Source: Eucalyptus grandis (lineage: Eukaryota > Streptophyta > Magnoliopsida > Myrtales > Myrtaceae). From it: 64,000 bases of DNA. Where the stretch lies: contig NC_052622.1 in the NCBI RefSeq assembly GCF_016545825.1, positions 45,738,770-45,802,769 of the forward strand, given 5' to 3'. Position numbers and translations under genes: made by a program. The notes under the pieces were generated by a model, which saw only the letters and a program-made list of their open reading frames with translations, made no database searches and had not been told where the DNA came from. Of this stretch, positions 56,401-64,000 are shown in pieces. Position 1 is the stretch's first letter. Each line of letters starts with the position of its first letter.

Positions 56401-58854
56401 AGCCTCCAAGAGCAAAGCACTGTCATGATTGTGATAAATGTGTTCTTCAATTTGATCACCACTGTGTTTGGCTTGGGACATGCATTGGCCAGGGTAATCA
56501 CTGTCATTTTTGGTGAGTTTACATCTCGTCCCCAGTGGCTAGTGCTGTAAATAGACATTTCCTTAGCTAGCACATTATTTGTCATGGAACTTTAACAATG
56601 GGACATGCACTGAGGCACTGGGAGGATCTGGAAATGGTTCGTTAATATCTTGTGAATTACCATTAAAGCGAAATCAATTATGGCATCAAACAACTGATAG
56701 CCTAGCAATGATAGAGAGGTAGCGGGCCCTCTGCAGAATTCATCTCCATCCACAGGGTGGGCCGTTTCCCTTGTTTTTTAGTTATATTCCTAACACTGGC
56801 CTTTCAATTTTTATGTTCTTTAAAGACTAACTGAAGCATGCTAAGTAACAAACTGTTTTTTTTTTTTTTTGGCTAAATTAACGCATAAAAAACTAGCGCA
56901 ATGAGATACAAGTGACAATCTAATTGAACCATCACCTCCGCTAACAACTTGGGAATGACAAGTTTTTGAGGATAGATTTTCTTCATTAATGACATATCTT
57001 TTCTACTGAGCGGTGGTGCTTTATCTTCCCAGGTGGTATATATTTGAAGAGACTGCACTGTGCTTGTGGACTGGCATCTTGTACATTACATACCTGAAGA
57101 CTAGCATATCTGGGGCTTGGTATGTGTTTTTCTCTTAAAGACATTTTACTTCATATGGAATGCAAGAAAAATTACTTAATTGAATTGTTACCAAGGGAGC
57201 ACTGCCCTACTTAGAACCATATGTAAGAGGAAGAGTCTGAGGTGCAATATGGAAATGTTGTCGTCCTTAAGCAAAAAGCGTACCAACTATAACCACCTAT
57301 CTCTTACAACCAAGAATCCTGGTTTCCAAAAGATGTAAAGATTCAAAAGCTCAAAGTGCTCGGTATCATTTATATGCTTCCCCTGCATATGTTAAATAGC
57401 TGATATTAGGACCTCTGTGATGGGAGCATTTTTTTTATTGCTTATTACTGTACTGTCCCTCAGAAGTAAATTGGTTTGTGATGGTGGTTCTTTGATCCGG
57501 TGTAACTTGTCTTTTACATTATTATATGTTGTCTGTTAGTGTCTGAGGTCCTTGTTGATTATGTTGACAGGTGGAAGGATCTGATAATGATACTACTATT
57601 AATTTCTCTGGTGGTTTTATTCATCTTTCTTCTCCTACTACTGCTTTTTCATAGGTATGTGCTGAGTTTGCTATCATTCATCTTTTCAAAAGAATTTGCT
57701 TATCCAAGTTTCGCTTTCTTCCTTTATCATCTTTAGTGTGGTCTCTGGTTTCTTTCCTATGAATGGTCACATGTCCAGATTTTGATTGTTGGTTGTCAAT
57801 GTTACTTGAATTGATGACTTGGGTGAATAAATATTATCCCTGTCATTGAGGTGTTAACAGATAGAATCCTTCTGACCCTCTTATTTTAGTATCGTATTAG
57901 AGCAAATTCTTTCTTCTGGTTGACATATGCTTCAGGAAACTGACTTGTATTATGAGGTGGATAAACTTCATGTACATTTCAATTCGCCATATTCTGTTGT
58001 TATCATTGGTCCGACTGGTTCTGGAAGTCTCTGAATTCTCATTCCATACGAACAACTGAATGACCCAAATGTTTTGTTTGAGATGTTCCTCATATATTAA
58101 GTGGATTCCTACCTGTTAATCATTGCTTAACCTTCTTTTCAGCTACCTTGTGCTGACGAATCAGACCACCTATGAACTTGTCAGACGTAGACGCATCCCA
58201 TACCTCAGGTAAGTCATTCACTGCTACAGTGTTTTGAAATTTTTGTTGAATCTCCATCCAATGGTTAGAGTAATGGCTAACAGAGGCTTGTTGACAATTC
58301 AGTTCACTGAGCAACACTATCTTTTACTCTCAATCAATATGTTGTTTTTTCTTTTAATCTTCCCTACTCTAGTGACATTCTAAACAAAGATGTTGGCATA
58401 AGGTTTCTTTGGTAAAGACAATGTATAATCAAAGATTTATGTGAAGAAAAATTTTAAGGACATGTACGTTAGCCAATTTATGTTCTTCATGTAAGTGTTG
58501 AGAAAAACATGTGATGACTGTTTGCTTGTGTCCAAATAAGTTGCTGAAAACTCTCTTTGACAAGTCCAATTTCATAGAGAATTGGCTTAGAGTAGCTAAA
58601 CTTAATTGCCCAATTGTTTAAGGTGCACTAATGATGAATTTAGTGCTCTCTCACCTAGGTCCTCTTTGTGAACTTGCAGAGGACTTCCTGAAAACGTTTT
58701 CCCTTTTAGTAAGGGTGTATGCAGAAACTTGTACAGATTCTGTTGTGCTCAAAGCACCATTTACGATATGGAAAGGCTGCCCACAGCTTTTGAAGTTGAA
58801 GAGAAGTTGAGGCCATACACTTGCTTGGATGTTCTAACGTGCCGTTGCTGCTAA
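53482..58854 (+). CDS. PAT10: DHHC-type protein S-acyltransferase, PAT10-like
   Basis: Eleven exons: 53482-53575, 53753-53867, 54929-55003, 55105-55176, 55286-55417, 55646-55679, 56403-56512, 57033-57119, 57571-57654, 58143-58208, 58680-58854. Every join keeps phase; product 347 residues (Arabidopsis PAT10 about 340). Four membrane segments lie at about 35-57, 70-90, 211-232 and 240-275. The Cys-rich domain [20 protein letters not shown] leads to the active site DHHC at residues 192-195. After the last membrane segment come [15 protein letters not shown] (the TTxE motif) and a conserved end, [15 protein letters not shown]. The N-terminus matches PAT10 in layout ([15 protein letters not shown]), which supports the chosen ATG. 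The enzyme transfers palmitate to cysteines of target proteins; PAT10 in Arabidopsis acts at Golgi and tonoplast and supports growth and vacuole function. No defects seen. It is tail to tail with the LHTL8-like gene, with 0.4 kb between stops. Confidence 0.94.
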
Positions 58855-59255
58855 GCTTTTGACCTATTTGTAATTCTACTCAACTATTTTTCTGTGTGCA
58901 TATTGTATAGTCCGGGTGCTGGCATTTTCACTGTCAAATTGCTTAGGCTTGTTTGTTGATCTTTAGGTGGTATATAGATAATACTTTGCGGGGGCATATT
59001 TGGCTTTTCTTTCATTTGGCCTTGTAATATTCTCTTGTAGCATCTCGCCAAAGTTGACCAATAGAATGGGGATTGGGGATAGTTCATTACAACTTTATCT
59101 TGAAAATCAGTCCATTCACTTTTCAGTCCTAAAGAAACCCAATACAACCACTAATGTGGTTTTTCCTTCCCAACGTTGGCCTCTTGAACAAAAAGCAGCG
59201 AAACGCAGTACCTGCCCACTTAAATGTAGCTATAGCGGAGCACTGTTAAGGCTTT

Positions 59256-61666
59256 CTAGTGAGGCTTGAAGAAGCTCGCTTCAATGCCAGTGTCTATCAC
59301 GACGTAAACCCCGGCCTCGATCAGCAAGATGCTCAGCAACATCCCCAGGGTTCCCAAGACCCAGTTGAGCCACCACATTAAGCTGTATATCTTCGGTTTC
59401 TTCATCTTCAACCACATAAAGCACGGATATGCCAAAGTAACGGGCAGCGCAACCCCTCCAATCAACCCAGCCAAACTCCCCAGAAATGGGATCGCCACCG
59501 CCACAAAGAAGAAACCGAATCCGAACATGGCCCGGATCAGCGACCGGAGCCACCATGGGCACGGCCGCTTCTTCCTGCTCGTGTACTTCGACTCCATGTT
59601 GTCGAAGATGGGCATACCGTATATTTGGAACGAGCTCAGAGCATTGATTATCACGAACAAGCTAATCATTCCCAGCACAGATCGCGAGACGTTACGGTAA
59701 TGGAATTGGTAAAGGGCGGTGAGCATCCCGCCGTTTGTAGGTATCTGTTGAAAGAACGCACTTCTACTCATGTTTGACGGTGATAGATTTTAGTTCAATC
59801 GAAGTGAAGTCATTCTGCAGTTCAAATTTTTAAAATTCGAGCTCACCAGGTGGCCATAAGCCCAGTAACCACCAATTGCTAGTGGGAACAAGCATATCGC
59901 GATGAGTGTATACGAAACCCTCACTCCTTTCCACATTGGCACGTGTGCAGGAAGCTTCTCACTTGATGGCATGGTTGCCTGTATAAATGGAAGGGACAAA
60001 TTAGTCTTAAGAGGCCTAAAAGCTAGTTTGAGACCAATCAATGAATCTTAACTTAAGCAAAGCTTTCCAAGCAGTGGCTGACCTGAATCTCAAGTACGAG
60101 GTTGTGGCCTCTGAAGGCAAAAGCAATAATCCCAAGCGCATTAAGCACGCTGTTGACATGGTGAAAACGAGACCCGGTTTTGACTGGATCGTAGGACACT
60201 CCTGGAAGCCTGCCCTCCGCCACCGACACCGCCCATATGGACGTGCAGTACCCAATGGCTGTCATCGCTCCGATCAGAGAGACTCCGGCGATCGAGTTCA
60301 AGTTGGGCAGCTGCGAAAGCACCACCGCCCCGCAAGTGAAGACCAGGTACCACTCCACCGTCGTCAGTGGTGTCTTTATGGCACACGCGGCAGTCCCGCA
60401 GATTATCTGGTAGAAGAGCCTGGACGTGGATCCACCAATCATGACCAGCGCCACACAAGTGCCACCTACGGGTAGGCGAGGACATATGCATAACGGTTAT
60501 GGTCAATCCTGCTGGATCATATGCGGTACATGCCTAGTGATGTCCAAGACCACATCTCTGAGGACGCGATCGATCACTATGCATTGAACTAAACGGATTG
60601 GCGAGACAATGGAATATTGGGTTTCTATTTTACGAGACCAATCACTAAACTGTTACCTGATAAGTACATGGTTGGAAATAAGCCAAGCAATTTCCCAAGC
60701 CTCTCACCTGCGACAGCGAAAAAGCAAAAGAAACAGACAGAGAACAAGATCATCCTTAAGTCAAACAAAGCAAGTTATTCAATTGAGGCGATTAAGAAGA
60801 GACAGCAATGGGAGTATCGAAGCGACGAACCGAAAGCAGCAGTGCAGAGCTGGATGTATCTGTTGTACCGCATCCCGGTTTCTGGGGATTCATGAAGTTG
60901 GACTAACAACCACAGTGTGTAGAGCTGCCATATGAATGCCAATGTCAAGCCTATTATTCCCCATGTCCTGAAAACGCAGATCATTCATCAGCACCATATA
61001 AGCCACACGAACAAAAAAGCATGTCTCTGTAGATGAAAATCAACTAAGCTTATGAGGTTATGTAAGAATTTGAGACTTGATTGGTGCTAACGTTATAGTA
61101 AAAAAGACTGGATAAAGGTAATGATATACGCTGATACTGCCATGACTATGTCGAACATATGGTCAATAACCATGGAGTGAATCTCAAAGTAAACAAGGAA
61201 GCAGCTTGAGCTCATACGCAACATCGATCTAACTTCAAGGTCTTATGGTTTTGGTGGGTGTGTATATTTTACCAGCCAAGTATAGTGAAGGCCACTGGGA
61301 GAACCAGCGCTTGAAAGCCAATCCCAGAGCACAGAGTGTGAAAAGCAGCATAGTATTCGTTGCCATTCCTCGACTCAGTTATGGGAAGCCAAGCGTCTTG
61401 CGGGTCGAGCTTCGTGAGGCGAAGCGCCATCCTCATGGGGCTTCCCAGAGGAGTCAGGAACCTCGGCGTCAGAGACAGTCTCGGCGTTCTCGGTGTTTTA
61501 GGGGTTTTGCTAGAGGCTAATGCCTCTACATTAGGATTGGGATGGATTGTGGTTGGGGTGAACTGGGGGGCGGGCAAGAGATCGGCGGTGGAGGAGCCGG
61601 CCTCGTCGATGGTGGCCGCAGCACCGTGGTCGGAGGAGCTGGATTGATCTCACTAGCATCAGCCAT
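59256..61666 (-). CDS. LHTL8: Lysine/histidine transporter-like 8 type amino acid permease (possible frameshift in exon 1)
   Basis: Six exons: complement(61273..61666, 60831..60967, 60657..60707, 60083..60465, 59847..59978, 59256..59744). From exon 1 residue block PNPNVEALASSKTPKTPRTP to the stop the frame is open and joins are in phase. The product is an AAAP-family permease with about ten membrane segments, for example GIGFQALVLPVAFTILGW, SGGTCVALVMIGG, FVIINALSSFQIYGMPIFDN and GSLAGLIGGVALPVTLAYPC. The Ser/Pro/Thr-rich N-terminal tail is typical of LHT-like 8/AATL1. The only upstream ATG (MADASEIN at 61666) is in another frame; one extra base near 61640 would join it to SSSDHGAAATIDEAG and give about 528 residues. 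Either one base is lost (mutation or assembly error) or translation starts later, at MRMALRL. Substrate and location (plasma membrane expected) are inferred. Confidence 0.88.
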
Positions 61667-61860
61667 CCTGTGATTTGGGCCTTTTGGGTGACACTGAAGA
61701 CACTTTATCGCTTGAGTGCGGGAACCACTGTACGTGTACTTTTATCGCTTGAGTGCCTTGGCCAGGAAAGTGGGTGTTCCAAGAAGTTGGAAGTTGAGGG
61801 TGATAATGGGGGTAGAGAACGCCAAGTCCACCAACAAAAGTGAAAAATGAATTAATCCAT

Positions 61861-61995
61861 TTTTTTTGTTTGACCTGTCGAAACTCACGCTTAAAACTAA
61901 ATTGTCCTCGCTTTAACCTCTTGAGAAAGTAGGAATTCGAATCCCCACATTCCCTTCCATATTTGAAGGGTAGCCACTAGACCAAACTCCAATAA
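61861..61995 (-). mobile_element. tRNA-derived SINE, second copy of the 50.4-52.9 kb family
   Basis: On the minus strand it reads GGTCTAGTGGCTACCC (A-box-like) followed about 30-40 bases on by GGGGATTCGAATTCC (B-box-like), then a short body and a run of A. The A-box wording CTAGTGGYTA and the following ACCCTTC are shared with the split SINE. Ends are approximate; a clean target duplication was not found in the T-rich flanks. It lies about 200 bases upstream of the LHTL8-like start codon, so it may sit in that promoter. Confidence 0.6.
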
Positions 61996-61999
61996 TTTT

Positions 62000-63840
62000 T
62001 TTTTTTGTCGAAAAACCCCAATGGTTTAAAAAAAAAAAATCATTAGTCAACTTGGGTCATATTTTAGAACCATAAAAATTTGTCACATCATTTAACAAAT
62101 TAATTCTATGAACTTATCTTAGTATCTTTAGTATTTCTTTAAAAGAGAAAATATTTTATAATTATAGTGCACCACTGATATACATAAACAAGTCAATCAT
62201 TGATTTTAGCAATTGTATTTTTATATTCATTTGTCGATGACGCGTAGTACCACTAACATAGAAGATATTTCTCGATAAATAAGCATGTGAGATATTTTTC
62301 TCTAGAAAGGAAAAAAAAAGGGAAATAAAAGAGAAAATGCCAGTGGGAGATTGATGGGTATGTGGTGACAGTAGGTTCTTCTGATGCAGCTCTAGAAATA
62401 ATGATAGAGTAGGGTAATAGGAGGCTTGTATTCGTTAAGGTGGACCATGCTCAACTTTGGCTGCTACGTTCTGTCATATTCATCTCATCTAATAATCGCA
62501 TGGACCCTCGTTTTCATGATGCACTTTAAATATCAAAATGCAAAGAATTGATCTGACGAGCTTATCGTACCTTTTAGGTAAATGACTCGAAGTTTACATT
62601 GCGAGTTTCACCGAATGATACAACAAGCGTTAATCATGCAATGATTGAGAACTTGCTACGTACAAATGACCAGGTCAACGCATAGGGGGAGTCACTGTTC
62701 ATATACAGTGACGAAGGGATGATCTGGGTGCGAAGTAGGGTTTTTGTTAATCCAAGCTGTCCACGTGCCAAAGACTTTCGTGTCCAAAAAGCACAACTTT
62801 TTCTACGTGAAAGCTACGTAGATCCTATTTGCCATGTCTTTGACATTAACAAAAACTCGAACTTCCTAACCATGTTGACATATTTGGTTGGGTTTGGTGT
62901 GGCTTTCCTTTACTTGCTTTTCGATAAAGAGTTAATGCCAAGATAGTCTTTTGTCGCTATTGTTTATCTTATCGTATTGCTAGTCCATTAATTTTGTTTA
63001 ACATTTCTTTCCTTTTAGGTTTAACGGTTAGATGATGCCTAGACCGGCTTTCGCGGACCTCAGCTTGTCCACATACTCTCGACAAGGTTTTCAACCAAGA
63101 TCACGAAGAAAGGTGTAAGGAAAGGTTGTAAAATGTCCAAACACGCATGACGACGTCCAGCCTACAATGGTTGCGTAATTCTCGCTTTCTTCTTTGCATT
63201 GACATAGGATACAATGAAATTCCTATGCAAATATCATCTACTTGTCCAATTTGTTCAACTTGCTGTGGGCTTGTCCGTGTCGTGCTATTGCAGGATGACC
63301 TGGACAAACTCCAAGCTAAAGAAAATGAATGATCAGAGCAGCCGACAGAACACAGCCTAGGATGCAAGAAGAGCACTCAAGAATCGACCAAAGTCAGCTC
63401 ATAGGTTCGCTTCATTAATGGCACCTGCACTGACCACAGCCTAATTTTCAATATGAGCAGTTATGTGTAGCTTTCCTTCTTCACTTCCTTATCATCCAGT
63501 TCACACACGGATTGCCATCTCGTGCCCCTCTGATTCCAGTTCATTGAATTGGATTGTAAATCTAATTTGGATCGACTTTGCTAATCACCTTCTTACGGTA
63601 CATGTCGAACGAATCGTGGCAGATTGTCTTTTGTTATCTTGCTGTTTAGGACATTTACCGATAATCCAAGACAAACCAGTGAACAAACGTATAGTATGGA
63701 TTAAGAACAAACTGTATCAATTTACATCTGTTTAGTGTCCTCGTAATAGAATTGCTGGGTAGACAAGATAGGAAATCATAATCGACAAAAGTGGCATGTG
63801 AACGGAGCAACCAAGACTGAGCGCTTTCAGATCCATCACT
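62000..63840. other. Intergenic plus probable 3' UTR of the IST1-like gene
   Basis: No gene recognised on either strand. Open frames at 62719-62946, 63101-63376 and 63463-63735 match no known family and lack consistent neighbours. The few hundred bases below 63841 probably form the 3' untranslated region of the minus-strand IST1-like gene. Confidence 0.4.
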
Positions 63841-64000
63841 TCACTTCCGGTACTTGAGCGCTTTGAAGCGGGCTGCAAGGTCATCATAATCCGGTGGCAA
63901 TTTCGGATGAACATGAGGGACAGCGTCTCGTGTATCAGATGACGGTGCCAGAGGCGGAGGCCGAGCTGGTGGTGGGCAGGCTTCGCTGGAGGGATCTTCC
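63841..64000 (-). CDS. C-terminal end of an IST1-like protein (ESCRT-III associated), partial
   Basis: The minus strand is open from the window edge to TGA at 63841-63843. It encodes a Pro-rich linker (EACPPPARPPPLAPSS) and then the tail VHPKLPPDYDDLAARFKALK before three last residues. A tail of the form LPxYDxLAxRFxxLK is the MIT-interacting motif at the C-terminus of IST1 family proteins, which bind the MIT domain of Vps4/SKD1 and LIP5 in multivesicular body sorting. The conserved N-terminal IST1 domain must lie beyond the window. The call rests on this short tail only. Confidence 0.65.
   Translation of the reverse strand, partial: EDPSSEACPPPARPPPLAPSSDTRDAVPHVHPKLPPDYDDLAARFKALKYRK

Noticed and set aside
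60041..60506. Plus-strand and alternative minus frames in 60041-60506
   Set aside because: Shadows of exon 4 of the LHTL8-like gene, which has clear membrane segments in its own frame.
62719..62946. 75-codon frame with a hydrophobic C-terminus
   Set aside because: Isolated, no similarity recognised, no splice partners.

Overview
The window is nuclear DNA of a flowering plant, almost certainly a dicot. The evidence is intron-rich genes with AT-rich GT-AG introns, plant-only families (a STY46-type ACT-domain kinase, an IQD protein, a DIN1-type plastid rhodanese, GDSL lipases, PAT10, an LHT-like transporter), a Ty1-copia element primed by tRNA-Met, and tRNA-derived SINEs. I lean towards a woody dicot, perhaps Myrtaceae, from the style of the repeats, but I cannot prove it. 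No CRISPR array, bacterial gene, rRNA or tRNA gene was seen.

Layout. 1-3.8 kb is intergenic with a PIF/Harbinger-like MITE. 3.9-14.2 kb (+) is a 16-exon STY46-like kinase with a Mutator-like MITE in intron 7. 15.7-17.8 kb is a decayed array of retroelement-like repeats. 18.4-19.0 kb (-) is a two-exon mini-IQD gene (IQD20 type). 21.1-23.0 kb (-) is a seven-exon DIN1/STR-type rhodanese with a plastid-like N-terminus. 24.3-27.3 kb is a nest of foldback transposons carrying a SINE.

27.6-49.6 kb (-) is a tandem array of five GDSL esterase/lipase copies. All are broken, and they are separated or interrupted by a 1.15-kb foldback element in an intron, an LTR-type insertion, a decayed Ty1-copia element (39.7-45.2 kb), a second PIF-like MITE, another foldback element and a 0.4-kb polypurine tract. 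50.4-52.9 kb is a SINE split by a 2.35-kb hAT-like element that contains a spliced but broken coiled-coil gene, a candidate Pack-hAT gene capture.

53.5-58.9 kb (+) is an 11-exon DHHC palmitoyltransferase (PAT10-like). 59.3-61.7 kb (-) is a six-exon lysine/histidine-transporter-like 8 gene, tail to tail with PAT10, whose first exon appears to lack one base. The window ends inside the last exon of an IST1-like ESCRT gene (-).

The genes do not form one pathway, as is usual for plant chromosomes. The exon joins given for the STY46, IQD, DIN1, PAT10 and LHTL8 genes were checked for reading phase at every junction. The most interesting material is the transposon biology: the Pack-hAT candidate, the set of long-foldback elements with 9-bp target duplications, and the fully degraded GDSL array.
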